DNA of 64,000 nt from Oscillospiraceae bacterium (GTDB lineage Bacteria > Bacillota_A > Clostridia > Oscillospirales > Oscillospiraceae), in NCBI GenBank assembly GCA_017456105.1, contig JAFTKA010000002.1, positions 62,001 to 126,000 of the forward strand, read 5' to 3'. A program made the translations under genes and the position numbers. The notes beneath the pieces are model-generated. The model saw only the letters and a program-made list of their open reading frames with translations, did no database searches and was not told where the DNA came from. Of the stretch, positions 1 through 9,119 are shown in pieces; within the stretch, counting starts at the first letter, position 1; every line of letters begins with the position of its first letter.

Positions 1-2
1 TC

Positions 3-425
3 GTTCCCGACGGTTTGGCAACCGATGTGCAGGCTATGTGCCAGGCATACGAGGATAAGATCGAGGAGTGGGGCGGTGTAGACCTGCAGCTGCTGGGCAT
101 CGGCCACGACGGCCATATCGGCTTCAATGAGCCCGAGGATACCTTCCCCGGCATGACCCACGAGGTCAAGCTCACCGAAATGACCATCGACGCCAACAAG
201 CGTTTCTTCGACTCCATCGACGATGTACCCAGATCTGCACTGACCATGGGTATCGGCACCATTATGGCTGCCAAGAAGATCATTATGGTGGTAACCGGTG
301 CTGATAAGAAGGAGATCCTCCGGAAGACCTTCTGGGGTCCCGTGGATCCTCAGGTGCCTGCATCCATTCTGCAGTTCCACCCGGACGTAACGCTGGTCTG
401 CGACGAAGCAGCTTATCCCCTGTAA
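3..425 (+). CDS. nagB: Glucosamine-6-phosphate deaminase, C-terminal part
   Basis: Converts glucosamine-6-phosphate to fructose-6-phosphate and ammonia in the cytoplasm. The reading frame is open from the window edge (frame of base 3), so the N-terminal part lies outside. The family signature GIGHDGHIGFNEP is present, including the Asp, His and Glu that correspond to catalytic D141, H143 and E148 of the E. coli enzyme. The C-terminus (LQFHPDVTLVCDEAA) also matches the family. A strong terminator follows. This canonical copy is useful for comparison with the divergent NagB-like protein at 23707. Confidence 0.95.
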   Translation, partial: VPDGLATDVQAMCQAYEDKIEEWGGVDLQLLGIGHDGHIGFNEPEDTFPGMTHEVKLTEMTIDANKRFFDSIDDVPRSALTMGIGTIMAAKKIIMVVTGADKKEILRKTFWGPVDPQVPASILQFHPDVTLVCDEAAYPL

Positions 426-443
426 TAGCATAAATGTACGATT

Positions 444-474
444 AGCCGCTGTCCCACGGACAGCGGCTTTTTCG
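444..474 (+). terminator. Rho-independent terminator of nagB
   Basis: An 11-bp perfect stem (AGCCGCTGTCC, loop CAC, GGACAGCGGCT) is followed by TTTTTC, 18 bases after the nagB stop. Confidence 0.93.
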
Positions 475-529
475 CGAACTGCACAAAAACCAAGTGGTAA
501 TTTTATGCACAATGCACCATCGAATCCGA

Positions 530-558
530 TTGACAGAAAATCGATTTAGCATTATACT
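530..558 (+). promoter_or_regulatory. Sigma-A promoter for kdgK-araC
   Basis: TTGACA at 530-535 and TATACT at 553-558 with a 17-bp spacer. Transcription would begin near 565, leaving a leader of about 115 nt before kdgK that contains the hairpin at 594-640. Confidence 0.85.
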
Positions 559-593
559 ATGAATGTAAAGAATTGCAAGCACTTACAGGCATA

Positions 594-640
594 AACATTC
601 TGTTGATTTGCCGTCAAGGCAGGCAGACAGAATGTTTTTT
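594..640 (+). terminator. Terminator-like hairpin inside the kdgK leader (possible attenuator)
   Basis: The arms AACATTCTGT (594-603) and ACAGAATGTT (627-636) pair perfectly. An inner TGCC/GGCA stem lies between them, and a run of six T ends at 640. It lies between the promoter and the kdgK ribosome site, so it would stop transcription before the gene unless read through. No known riboswitch or T-box motif was recognised. Attenuation is inferred from position. Confidence 0.7.
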
Positions 641-679
641 ATTTTGTAGTGCGAAACCATAAAAATGGAGGAATTACCT

Positions 680-1705
680 ATGAAAGTTCTTACCTTTGGC
701 GAGATCATGCTGCGGCTGAAAGCCCCCGGACAGGAGCGTTTTTTCCAGAGCCCTGTGCTGGAAGCCACCTTTGGCGGCGGTGAGGCAAACGTAGCCGTAT
801 CCCTGGCCAACTACGGCATGGAGGCTGAGTTTCTGACCGTTCTGCCCAAGAACGACATTGCCGAGGCCTGTATCCGGGAGCTGCGTTACTTCGGTGTGGA
901 TACGAAAAAAATCGTCCGCGGTGAGGGCCGTGTAGGCATTTACTATCTGGAAGCCGGTGCCAACCAGCTGCCCAGCAAGGTGGTCTACGACCGTGCATAT
1001 TCCTCCATCGCTCTGGCAAAGCCCGGCGACATCGACTGGGACAAGGCCTTCCAGGGCGTGGACTGGATGCACATCACCGGCATCACCCCCGCTATTTCCG
1101 AAAGTGCCATGGAGCTGAGCCTGGAGTCCGTGAAGGAAGCCAAGAAGCGGGACATTACCGTCTCCTGCGACTTGAACTACCGCAAGAACCTGTGGAAGTA
1201 CGGCAAGAAGGCCGCCGAGGTCATGCGTGAGCTGGCCAATTATGTGGACGTAGCCATCGCCAACGAGGAAGATGTCCAGAAGTCCCTGGAGATCACCGTT
1301 GACGTAAACGTGGAGTCCGGCGTGCTGGACAGGGAAAAGTACCGTGCCCTGGGCGATAAGGTGCTGGAGACCTATCCCAATATGAAGTGCATTGCCATCA
1401 CCCTGCGGGAAAGCCACTCTGCTGACCATAACGGTTGGGCTGCCTGCCTCAATGATCGCAAGAACTTCTATGTTTCCAAGAAATACGAAATTAAGGACAT
1501 CGTGGACCGGGTTGGCGGCGGCGACAGCTTTGCCGGCGGCTTGATCTACGGCCTGAACAATTATGAAGATGCCCAGCAGGGTCTGGAGTTTGCGGTAGCC
1601 GCCTCCTGCCTGAAGCATTCTGTTTTGGGCGACTTCAACCGCGTGAGCGTATCCGATGTTGAAAAGCTCATGGGCGGCGACGGCACCGGCCGGGTACAGA
1701 GATAA
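680..1705 (+). CDS. kdgK: 2-keto-3-deoxygluconate kinase (PfkB family)
   Basis: Phosphorylates 2-keto-3-deoxygluconate to KDPG, the substrate of the aldolase at 15121. The 341-aa protein has the PfkB features [15 protein letters not shown] near the N-terminus and [12 protein letters not shown] near residue 270, which carries the catalytic Asp and anion hole. The start at 680 is chosen because GGAGG sits at 668-672; an ATG at 665 overlaps that ribosome site. Its stop overlaps the araC start (TAATG), so the two are translationally coupled. The uxaB, uxaA and eda genes downstream support KDG rather than fructose or ribose as substrate. Confidence 0.88.
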   Translation: MKVLTFGEIMLRLKAPGQERFFQSPVLEATFGGGEANVAVSLANYGMEAEFLTVLPKNDIAEACIRELRYFGVDTKKIVRGEGRVGIYYLEAGANQLPSKVVYDRAYSSIALAKPGDIDWDKAFQGVDWMHITGITPAISESAMELSLESVKEAKKRDITVSCDLNYRKNLWKYGKKAAEVMRELANYVDVAIANEEDVQKSLEITVDVNVESGVLDREKYRALGDKVLETYPNMKCIAITLRESHSADHNGWAACLNDRKNFYVSKKYEIKDIVDRVGGGDSFAGGLIYGLNNYEDAQQGLEFAVAASCLKHSVLGDFNRVSVSDVEKLMGGDGTGRVQR

Positions 1706-2529
1706 TGCCTGTTTTGGAAGCCGAGGCCTCCGAGCAGCGAACCTTTATCGAGGAGTCCGTGCCTTTTGAACTGCTTTTTGTCAGCTCATTGCAGGAGAAG
1801 GACTTTGTTTCCCACCTGCACGAGCAGACGGAATTGCAGTATGTGCTCTCCGGCCGGGTGGATATGGAGCTGAACGGAGAACGGGTGTGGGCCTTGCCCG
1901 GAGACCTGCTGGTGGTGAACGCCGGTGTGGCTCACCGGGAGTTTTCCGACGGCACACCCACGGAAAAGCTGGTGCTGACTTTGGAAACAGAGCCTCTGTA
2001 CCGGACTTTTTCCGAAACCGCACCTGTGATCAGTACCAAGCTCCGGGGCGACGTGTTCGTAGGCCGAATGGCAGAGGAGCTGGTGCAGGAGCTCCGGGAA
2101 AAAGAACCGGGCTACCGGGTGCTGTGCCAAAGCATCGTGATGCGGCTGATGGTATATCTGCTTCGCAACCACGTGCAGACAGATAAAAGTCTGCAGAGTG
2201 CCGGAAAGCCCGACCGCATCAAAGCGGTGAGTAGGTACATAGATAAGCATTATATGGAAGCCTTAAGCAATAAAGTGCTTGCCCGGCTGATCCACGTCAG
2301 CGAGAGCCGGTTTATCCACCTGTTCAAAGAGGAGATGGGTATGTCTCCGCTGAAATACATCAACACCGTCCGGCTTCACAAGGCCAAAAGTCTTTTGGAG
2401 CGAGGGGAGTGCTCTGTGATGGAGGTAGCGGCACTGGTAGGCTTTTCTGATTATAACCATTTCGGGCGTATGTTCCGGGAGAACTTCGGCTGCACTCCGG
2501 TGCAGGCCCGCAGAAACGGTAAGAAATAG
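1705..2529 (+). CDS. AraC-family transcriptional regulator
   Basis: A 274-aa DNA-binding protein. Residues about 15-150 form a cupin-like sugar-sensing domain (HLHEQTELQYVLSGRV, PGDLLVVNAGVAH). Residues about 175-270 hold the paired AraC helix-turn-helix motifs (LARLIHVSESRFIHLFKEE, VAALVGFSDYNHFGRMFRE). The start overlaps the kdgK stop by one base. Position between the kinase and the sugar importer suggests it activates this uronate locus in response to a pathway sugar; the ligand cannot be read from sequence. Confidence 0.9.
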   Translation: MPVLEAEASEQRTFIEESVPFELLFVSSLQEKDFVSHLHEQTELQYVLSGRVDMELNGERVWALPGDLLVVNAGVAHREFSDGTPTEKLVLTLETEPLYRTFSETAPVISTKLRGDVFVGRMAEELVQELREKEPGYRVLCQSIVMRLMVYLLRNHVQTDKSLQSAGKPDRIKAVSRYIDKHYMEALSNKVLARLIHVSESRFIHLFKEEMGMSPLKYINTVRLHKAKSLLERGECSVMEVAALVGFSDYNHFGRMFRENFGCTPVQARRNGKK

Positions 2530-2605
2530 CAGAAATGTATGACAATATAACAAAAAAAGTCTATACATTCAACCTGTTTTCTGCTATTATTTATTTGATA
2601 GATTG

Positions 2606-2649
2606 GCGTAAATTACGCAATTCGGGGGTGCAGTACAAGCTGCACGCCC
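2606..2649 (+). promoter_or_regulatory. Palindromes in the importer leader (possible operator)
   Basis: The 248-bp gap between the regulator and the importer holds a palindrome GCGTA-AAT-TACGC (2606-2618) within TTGGCGTAAATTACGCAA, and a hairpin GTGCAG/CTGCAC (2628-2645) extended by GGG/CCC with one bulge. A match for AraC-type or other regulator binding is only inferred. I found no confident -35/-10 pair here, so an activator-dependent weak promoter is possible. Confidence 0.4.
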
Positions 2650-2777
2650 TGTCGGCATCTTTTTTTCAGGGATTTTACATAGCCCGCAAAACGGCATATT
2701 CCTGTTTCCGCCGGAGAAAGATCCGGTTAATAAGTACATTTCTGTAAACCACATATCTAAGGAGATGGAAAGAACCC

Positions 2778-3704
2778 ATGAAACAACAACTCAAAAAGCG
2801 AAATCCCCTGCTGAAGGAGATCAAGCTGCACTGGGAGCTGTACCTGTTTATGCTTCCCGGCCTTGCCTGCCTGATCATTTTCAACTACATTCCTATGTCC
2901 GGCGTGCTGATGTCCCTTCAGAACGTCAGAATCGGTGATGCATACCTGCAAAGTGAGTGGGTCGGCCTGGAGCATTTCGGAACCTTCTTCAAGAGCTACT
3001 GGCTGCCGCTGATGGTCAGAAATACTGCCATCATCAGTATCCTGACGCAAGTACTGGCTTGGCCCTGCGGTTTGGGTCTGGCAATCATGCTGCACAACAG
3101 CAACTCCAGATTCCTGCGTAAGACCACCCAGAACCTGTCCTACATACCCCACCTTTTGTCCATGGTTATCGTGGTTGCGATTTTGGACCTGTTCTGTGCA
3201 AGCAACACAGGACTCATTAACATCATTTCTATGAAGCTGGGCGGCCCGAATAGAAAGTTCCTGGAAGATCCGAACCTTGTCTACTTCTTCCACGTGATCA
3301 CCAGTATCTGGCAGGGCACCGGCTACAGTGCCATCGTTTACCTGGGTTCTTTGGCCTCTGTTGACGAGCAGCAGATCGAGGCTGCCAAGATCGACGGTGC
3401 CAGCAAGCTGAAGATCATCACCAAGATCCAGATCCCCACCATTATGCCCACTGTGGTTACTATGCTGATCCTGTCCCTGGGCCGTATGTTCACCCTGGGT
3501 GCGGATAAGGGCTACCTGCTGCAGAACCCGCTGAACATGGAGCGTTCTGAGATCATTTCCGTATATGTGTATAAGTCCGGTCTTCTGGATAAGCAGTACG
3601 GCTTCTCCGCTGCCATCGGTCTTCTGCAGAATGTCATTAACATCATTATGCTGTTCCTGGTCAATGCCATTGCCAGCAAGGTTACCGACACCTCTGTGGT
3701 CTAA
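2778..3704 (+). CDS. ABC sugar transporter permease, LplB type
   Basis: A 308-aa inner-membrane permease of the CUT1 carbohydrate importer class. It shows about six hydrophobic segments and the EAA loop EAAKIDGASKLKIITKIQIP near residue 205, which docks the ATPase. AAGGAGATGG precedes the ATG. It is followed 12 bp later by the partner permease. The LplB/YtcP pairing is typical of importers for pectin-derived or glucuronic oligosaccharides in Firmicutes. No ATPase gene is present, so a shared MsmK/UgpC-type ATPase elsewhere is expected. Confidence 0.9.
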   Translation: MKQQLKKRNPLLKEIKLHWELYLFMLPGLACLIIFNYIPMSGVLMSLQNVRIGDAYLQSEWVGLEHFGTFFKSYWLPLMVRNTAIISILTQVLAWPCGLGLAIMLHNSNSRFLRKTTQNLSYIPHLLSMVIVVAILDLFCASNTGLINIISMKLGGPNRKFLEDPNLVYFFHVITSIWQGTGYSAIVYLGSLASVDEQQIEAAKIDGASKLKIITKIQIPTIMPTVVTMLILSLGRMFTLGADKGYLLQNPLNMERSEIISVYVYKSGLLDKQYGFSAAIGLLQNVINIIMLFLVNAIASKVTDTSVV

Positions 3705-3716
3705 GGAGGGTTTATC

Positions 3717-4643
3717 ATGCAAGCTTTGAAAAATAAGATGAAGAAAAACAATAAGATCAAGGGTCTTGGTAACGACCGTGTAACCGATTTTGTTATCAAT
3801 CTGATCCTGGTGATTGTGGCATTTGTTTGCCTGTACCCCCTGTGGTTCGTGCTGATCGCTTCCTTCTCCGACCCCTCTTCTATTATTAGAGGTGAGGTTT
3901 TCCTGTGGCCTGTAAAGATGACAACTGCCGCCTATGAAGGCCTTTTGGCACGGCCTGAGATCTGGGTGGGCTACCGCAACACCATCTTCTACACGATTAC
4001 CGGTACCCTCTGGTCCTTGCTCTGTACCGTTCCCACCGCGTATGCACTTTCCCGTCCCCGGCTGCCCGGCCGTAAGGTCATCAACCTGCTGTTCCTGATC
4101 ACCATGTATTTTAGCGGTGGTATTATCCCCACCTTTATGCTGATCAACTCTCTGGGCTGGGTGGACACTGTTTGGGCACTGATCATTCCCGGCGGTATCA
4201 CCTGCTACAATATGATCATCACCCGCAGCTTCTTCACAGGCAACGTCCCCGAGGATCTGTACGATGCTTCCCGGATTGATGGCACCAGCTACACCGGCTT
4301 CTTCCTGCGTGTGGTTCTGCCTCTGTCCAAGTCCATTATCGCGATTCTGACCCTGTTTGCTGTGCAGTCCCACTGGAATACCTATATGTCCGCCAAGATC
4401 TATATCTACTCCGGCGAGCTGTATACCCTGCAGCAGACCATTCAGAACATCATCAGCAATGCCAATGCCGGTCTTGCGGATCTGCAGGGATCTGACCCCA
4501 CGGCCTATCTGCAGAAGATGCGTGAGCAGCAGCTTCTGAAGTATGCCATCGTTATCGTGTCCATCATTCCTTTGATCCTGATCTATCCCTTCATTCAGAA
4601 GTATCTGGTCAAGGGCGTCATGGTGGGTGCCGTTAAGGGATAA
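3717..4643 (+). CDS. ABC sugar transporter permease, YtcP/AraQ type
   Basis: The second 308-aa permease of the importer. It has six predicted membrane spans and an EAA-like loop (DASRIDGTSYTGFFLRVVLP, near residue 185). It ends in KYLVKGVMVGAVKG, a C-terminal pattern common to YtcP-type permeases. The start has an AAGGAGGG site. A small GC hairpin (ACACC/GGTGT at 4649-4664) without a T-run lies in the 67-bp gap before the binding protein and may act in mRNA processing rather than termination. Confidence 0.9.
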   Translation: MQALKNKMKKNNKIKGLGNDRVTDFVINLILVIVAFVCLYPLWFVLIASFSDPSSIIRGEVFLWPVKMTTAAYEGLLARPEIWVGYRNTIFYTITGTLWSLLCTVPTAYALSRPRLPGRKVINLLFLITMYFSGGIIPTFMLINSLGWVDTVWALIIPGGITCYNMIITRSFFTGNVPEDLYDASRIDGTSYTGFFLRVVLPLSKSIIAILTLFAVQSHWNTYMSAKIYIYSGELYTLQQTIQNIISNANAGLADLQGSDPTAYLQKMREQQLLKYAIVIVSIIPLILIYPFIQKYLVKGVMVGAVKG

Positions 4644-4710
4644 TTCTGACACCGCTTTTGGTGTGGAATATAAAATTGTTATTTAATTTGAATTGTAAGG
4701 AGAAAAAATC

Positions 4711-6369
4711 ATGAACATGAAAAAGCTGATTGCTTTACTGCTGACCCTGGTTATGCTGGTTTCCCTGGCTGCCTGTGGCGGCGGTGGCAGCAACAATGAC
4801 AATGATGATGTTCAGCCCGGCGGCACCGGTCTGGAGGAAGTTACCTTCCCCCTGGCTGAGCAGAAGGAATTCACCATCATCATGACCAACGACGATGACT
4901 GGGATGAGGACCTGGCCAACAACCCCCTGTGGCAGGACCTGCAGACCTCTACCAACGTCAAGATCAACATCAAGCGTATCCCCCGTTCTGAGGCTATGAC
5001 CTCTTTGAACAACCTGCTCCTGACCAAGGAACCCTGGGACGGTATGTTCACCTCCTTTATGTCCGACGGTGAGTACTCCACCCTGGCCGGTAGCGGCTTC
5101 TTCATGGATGTTAAGGACATCATCACCAACGAGAAGATCTGCCCCAACTTCGTAAACCGTTCTCTGGTTGGCCGTGAGAGCACTGCTCTGAACGCTCTGA
5201 CCACTCCCAACGGTGGTGTTTACGGTCTGTCCGGCGGCAATATGCTGGAAGGCTCCGGTCTGGAATCCCCCATTCTGGTCAACAAGGATTGGGTAGAGCA
5301 GGCTGGTATGGAAGTTGAAGACATCAAGACCATCGAAGATCTGGAGACTCTGCTGGCCTACTGGTCCGAGAACGATATGAACGGCAACGGCAAGCAGGAC
5401 GAGATCCCCTTCCTGATGTATCAGAACAACTCTCAGCGTCATATGGAAGCTATGCTGGGCCTGTATGGCATTTCCACCAAGGACGGCACCTACGAGAACT
5501 ACGTTACCGTTGTTGACGGCGAAGTTCAGTTCGTTCCCCTGCTGGATGCCTGGAAGGACTGCGTTAAGAAAATGGCTGAGTGGTATGCCAATGGCTACAT
5601 TTGGTCCGATGTTTTCTCCGGTAACTCTGTAAACACCTACTTCTGGGACACCATTTTGGCAAGCCCCATTCCCATCGTGGGTATGATGACCGCTGCCTCC
5701 TGCGGCAACACCGATCTGGCTGATCAGTATGTCCAGATCCCCCCTGTAACCGTGGAAGGCTATGAGCCCGTGTGGTACAACCACCCCGGTCAGATGAACC
5801 CCAAGGCAGCTATCGCTGTTTCCAAGACCTGTAAAGATCCCGAGATCCTGCTGGCCTGGTTCGACCAGTTCCTGACCCTGGAGAACTCCCTCCGCTTCCA
5901 GTACGGTGAAGAGGGCGAAGGCTGGGAGTACACCGCTGACGGCAAGATCAGCATTCTGGAGCTGTCCTACTCTGAGGATCAGAGACTCCGTGAGGATAGC
6001 CCCTCCCTGTACCACATCACTGCAGCCGGTGTTACGCTGCCTTCCTGCTTCACCGCCGCAGACTACGAAGAGAAGATCGAGCTGAACGATGATCAACTGT
6101 TCCAAATCGAGAGCTACGAGATGTACGAGGAGTACTTCGTCGAGGAGCCCTGGCCCCGTCCCTACTTCTCCGTTGAGCAGTCCGAAGAGCTGGCTAAGAT
6201 CCGTACCGACATCTTCAACCTGGTCAACCTGAAGAGAGCTGAGTGGGTTACCGGTGCTTCCAACATCGATGTACAGTACGATCAGTTTGTTAAGGATCTG
6301 GAGAGAATGGGCGTTGACCGTCTGACCGAGATCATGCAGGACGCTTACGACAACTACATCGGCAAATAA
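4711..6369 (+). CDS. Sugar-binding lipoprotein of ABC importer, copy 1
   Basis: A 552-aa extracellular solute-binding protein. The N-terminus is a lipoprotein signal (MNMKKLIALLLTLVML, then lipobox SLAAC), so it is lipid-anchored outside the membrane. A Gly/Asn/Asp-rich linker follows. The long mature domain (LplA/YtcQ-like, about 520 aa) has an EF-hand-like calcium loop, NDMNGNGKQDEIP, near residue 225. AAGGAG precedes the start. It is clearly paralogous to the next gene (shared LESPILVNK, DIKTIEDLE, WPRPY, YDQFVKDLE), the result of a tandem duplication. Confidence 0.9.
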   Translation: MNMKKLIALLLTLVMLVSLAACGGGGSNNDNDDVQPGGTGLEEVTFPLAEQKEFTIIMTNDDDWDEDLANNPLWQDLQTSTNVKINIKRIPRSEAMTSLNNLLLTKEPWDGMFTSFMSDGEYSTLAGSGFFMDVKDIITNEKICPNFVNRSLVGRESTALNALTTPNGGVYGLSGGNMLEGSGLESPILVNKDWVEQAGMEVEDIKTIEDLETLLAYWSENDMNGNGKQDEIPFLMYQNNSQRHMEAMLGLYGISTKDGTYENYVTVVDGEVQFVPLLDAWKDCVKKMAEWYANGYIWSDVFSGNSVNTYFWDTILASPIPIVGMMTAASCGNTDLADQYVQIPPVTVEGYEPVWYNHPGQMNPKAAIAVSKTCKDPEILLAWFDQFLTLENSLRFQYGEEGEGWEYTADGKISILELSYSEDQRLREDSPSLYHITAAGVTLPSCFTAADYEEKIELNDDQLFQIESYEMYEEYFVEEPWPRPYFSVEQSEELAKIRTDIFNLVNLKRAEWVTGASNIDVQYDQFVKDLERMGVDRLTEIMQDAYDNYIGK

Positions 6370-6386
6370 GCTAACATAATCCCACA

Positions 6387-6415
6387 CTAAGGATCCCCGT
6401 TTAGGGGGTCCTTAG
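6387..6415 (+). terminator. Stem-loop between the two binding-protein genes
   Basis: A 12-bp stem (CTAAGGATCCCC 6387-6398 with 6404-6415, loop GTTTA, one G-T pair) without a following T-run. It more likely stabilises the upstream mRNA or causes partial termination than acts as a full terminator. Confidence 0.5.
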
Positions 6416-6474
6416 GTGGCGTAAAGGTCTTCTGTTTCGATACACAGAAACACGAAGACGGAGGAGGAAAAGCT

Positions 6475-8112
6475 ATGCAACTGAAAAAATTACTGGCTTT
6501 GCTGCTTGCCCTGATGATGGTTGTCTCCCTGGTCGCCTGCGGCGGCGACGGCAGCGATGAGACCACTGCCGATCCCACCATTGAGACCACAGAGCCCAAG
6601 CCTCTGGTCGAGTTCCCCCTTGAGCAAGGCAAGTCCTACACCATTATCATGGCACACGATGAGGACTGGGACGAGGATTTTGCAGCCAATAAGCTGTGGC
6701 GTGATCTGCAGTCCAAGACCAACGTTCGCATTACCATCAAGCGTATTGAAAAGACCAACTACATGGAAGAGCTCAATAAGATGCTCCTGGCCGGAGAGGC
6801 TTGGGACGCCATCTTCACCGGCTTCCTGACCGAAGATGAGTATGCCACCCTGGCTACCCAGGACTACTTCCTGGACATCTCCGACATGATCACCAACGAG
6901 GAGATCTGCCCCAATTTTGTAGAGCGTTCCATGGCCGGTCGTGAGGATACGATCCTGAAGTCCCTGACTACCCCCGATGGCGGCATCTATGGCTTGGGCG
7001 GCGGCGATATGAACCCCGGTGCCAACCTGGAGAGCCCCATTCTGGTCAATAAGACCTGGGTGGAGAAGGCCGGTAAGAAGGTAGAGGACATCAAGACCAT
7101 TGAGGACTTGGAGTTCCTGCTGGACTACTGGAACAAGAACGATATGAATGGCAACGGTAAGAAGAGCGATGAGATCCCTTACCTGATGTATGCCGAGGAC
7201 GCAAAGTGCAATATGGAGACCTTCCTGGGTCTTTACGGCATCTCCACCACCAGCGAGGACAATTATGTTGTTGTGGAGAACGGCACTGTCAAGTTTGCAC
7301 CCACTACCGACGCTTGGAAGGCTGCTGCAAAGAAGCTGAACGAGTGGTACACCAAGGGCTATATTTGGGACGATGCCTTTACCGGCACCAAGGCAGCCGA
7401 TGCCTTCCGGAAAGCCCTGGCTGGCGGCAACGTGGGCATGCTGACTACCAACGTAGCACCTTCCGATGATTACGTAGCCATCGCACCTGTCAAGGTTTCC
7501 GGCTACACCACTGCGTGGTATATGAACCCCGCAATGGAAAACACCAAGGCCGACTTCGGCATTTCCAAGAACTGCAAGGATCCCATGTTCCTGCTGGCTT
7601 GGTTTGACAGAATGTACGCTCTGGAAGAGTCCGTCCGTTACAACTTCGGCGAGCAGCTGGAGGAGTGGGACTACACGGAAGACGGCAAGTACGAGTTCCT
7701 GCGTCTGACCGAGGGCGAGAAGACCAAGCTTAATGAGGAGTCTCCCTCCCTGAAGACCATTACCGAGGCCGGCCTGACCCTGCCTTCCTGCTTCACTGAG
7801 GCTGACTACGACAAGTGGATCTACCTGTACCCCGATCAGCAGTTTGCCATGGACGCCTACAAGCTGTACAAGTCTTCTGTAGCTAAGGAGACTTGGCCCC
7901 GTCCTTACTACTCCCTGGAGCAGAGAGGCGAAATTGATGCAGTCCGTGCCGACGTAATGAACCTGGTCTCTGCAAAGAAGGCCCAGTGGATTACCGGTGC
8001 AGCGGACATTGACGCTCAGTACGACCAGTTCGTCAAGGACCTGGAGACTATGGGCGTAGGTAAGATGGTTGCAGCAATGCAGGCAGCTTACGATGTATAC
8101 TCCGGCAAATAA
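6475..8112 (+). CDS. Sugar-binding lipoprotein of ABC importer, copy 2
   Basis: A 545-aa lipoprotein (lipobox SLVAC near residue 21) with the same fold and length as copy 1, and the same calcium-like loop NDMNGNGKKSDEIP. The linker after the Cys is Thr/Glu-rich instead of Asn/Asp-rich, and the central ligand-facing part differs most, for example in the stretch around 7230-7480. Both copies probably deliver to one permease pair and may differ in oligosaccharide preference. GGAGGAGG precedes the start and a strong terminator follows. Confidence 0.9.
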   Translation: MQLKKLLALLLALMMVVSLVACGGDGSDETTADPTIETTEPKPLVEFPLEQGKSYTIIMAHDEDWDEDFAANKLWRDLQSKTNVRITIKRIEKTNYMEELNKMLLAGEAWDAIFTGFLTEDEYATLATQDYFLDISDMITNEEICPNFVERSMAGREDTILKSLTTPDGGIYGLGGGDMNPGANLESPILVNKTWVEKAGKKVEDIKTIEDLEFLLDYWNKNDMNGNGKKSDEIPYLMYAEDAKCNMETFLGLYGISTTSEDNYVVVENGTVKFAPTTDAWKAAAKKLNEWYTKGYIWDDAFTGTKAADAFRKALAGGNVGMLTTNVAPSDDYVAIAPVKVSGYTTAWYMNPAMENTKADFGISKNCKDPMFLLAWFDRMYALEESVRYNFGEQLEEWDYTEDGKYEFLRLTEGEKTKLNEESPSLKTITEAGLTLPSCFTEADYDKWIYLYPDQQFAMDAYKLYKSSVAKETWPRPYYSLEQRGEIDAVRADVMNLVSAKKAQWITGAADIDAQYDQFVKDLETMGVGKMVAAMQAAYDVYSGK

Positions 8113-8170
8113 GTTTAATTGAGGATTGTTTGATAACTTCATCGGGTTTGAATTTGCTCAAACAATATGC

Positions 8171-8206
8171 AACGGCGGATTCAAGAAATTGAATCCGCCG
8201 TTTTTT
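8171..8206 (+). terminator. Rho-independent terminator after the importer genes
   Basis: A 14-bp perfect stem (AACGGCGGATTCAA, loop GAAA) followed by TTTTTT. It separates the importer transcription unit from the hydrolase and uronate genes. Confidence 0.95.
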
Positions 8207-8233
8207 CAAAATTCAACATAACTTTGTCAATAC

Positions 8234-8249
8234 ATTTGCTTCGGCAAAT
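8234..8249 (+). other. Small UUCG hairpin upstream of the hydrolase operon
   Basis: ATTTGC-TTCG-GCAAAT forms a 6-bp stem with a stable UUCG loop, about 36 nt before the next start codon. TTGTCA at about 8225-8230 could be a -35 element, but I see no well-spaced -10. The role is unknown. Confidence 0.35.
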
Positions 8250-8284
8250 TAATATATGTAACCAATAATTTTAGAGGTATTATT

Positions 8285-9106
8285 ATGGAAAATATTGAAC
8301 AACTGCAAGCCCAAATGGAAAAACTGACCGCCCAGATGGAACAGATGCAAGGCCAGATCGAGCAGCTCCAAAAGTCCAACCCCCTGTGGGGCAAGAAATA
8401 TGTAGCCTGCGGCGATAGCTTCACCCAGGGCGACTTCAACGACTGGGAAGATGAGAACGGCCTGAAAAAGCGGGAAAGCCCCGTGATTTGGGACTTTGAG
8501 TGGCAGATGTTCAAGACCTATCCCTGGTGGATCGCCAAGCGGAACAATATGACCGTCATCAATGACGGCCTCTGCGGCAGCATCGTGCCTCTGTCCAGAG
8601 CATATCAGGAGGGCGTAGAAGGCAAGGATATCAACGACCGCAATCCCTTCTCCCTGGAGCGCTATAAGAAGATCCCCGAGGATACCGACTACTGCACCAT
8701 CTGGTTCGGCATCAACGACAGTGCTATGACCTACCTGGGCTCTATCGATGACACAGATAACAAGACCTATTACGGTGCCTGGAACGTGGTGCTGGAATGG
8801 CTGCTGGAGAACCGTCCCAAGATGAAGCTGGGCATTATCGTAACCGGTTCCGGTCTGCCCGAGTGGCGTGAGGCCACCCGCCAGGTGGCCAGAAAATGGG
8901 GCGTGCCCTATCTGGATATCATGGGCGATCCCCAGGTTCCTACTACCCACTGCGGCAAAGAGAATCACCTTGGTCTGTGTGAGCGCGCCAAGGAACTGCG
9001 TGGCAAGCAGTCTGCCTGGCCAGTTTCCGAAAATAACGGCCACCCCAGCATGTGGGCCCACGAGTATCAATCCTATTTCATCGAGGCATTCTTAAGACGC
9101 CTGTAA
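8285..9106 (+). CDS. SGNH/GDSL-like hydrolase with N-terminal coiled coil
   Basis: A 273-aa protein. Residues 1-35 form a Gln/Glu/Met coiled coil (repeats such as QAQMEKLTAQMEQMQGQIEQ). The rest shows SGNH esterase blocks: GDSFTQGD (nucleophile Ser) near residue 44, GINDS (oxyanion Asn) near 140 and GHPSMWAHEYQS (catalytic His) near 255. There is no signal peptide, so it should act in the cytoplasm, perhaps as an oligomer through the coiled coil. As the first gene before the esterase-like pair and uxaBA-eda, it is a candidate deacetylase or demethylase for imported uronate oligosaccharides. The substrate is inferred. Confidence 0.75.
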   Translation: MENIEQLQAQMEKLTAQMEQMQGQIEQLQKSNPLWGKKYVACGDSFTQGDFNDWEDENGLKKRESPVIWDFEWQMFKTYPWWIAKRNNMTVINDGLCGSIVPLSRAYQEGVEGKDINDRNPFSLERYKKIPEDTDYCTIWFGINDSAMTYLGSIDDTDNKTYYGAWNVVLEWLLENRPKMKLGIIVTGSGLPEWREATRQVARKWGVPYLDIMGDPQVPTTHCGKENHLGLCERAKELRGKQSAWPVSENNGHPSMWAHEYQSYFIEAFLRRL

Positions 9107-9119
9107 GAGAGGTAAAACT

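Noticed and set aside
2757..4652. 631-codon open frame on minus opposite the permeases
   Set aside because: It lies exactly antisense to two well-supported permease genes and has low-complexity His/Gln/Asp composition. Similar long antisense frames occur opposite other genes here (43619-45409, 58271-59713, 4735-6387) and reflect codon bias.
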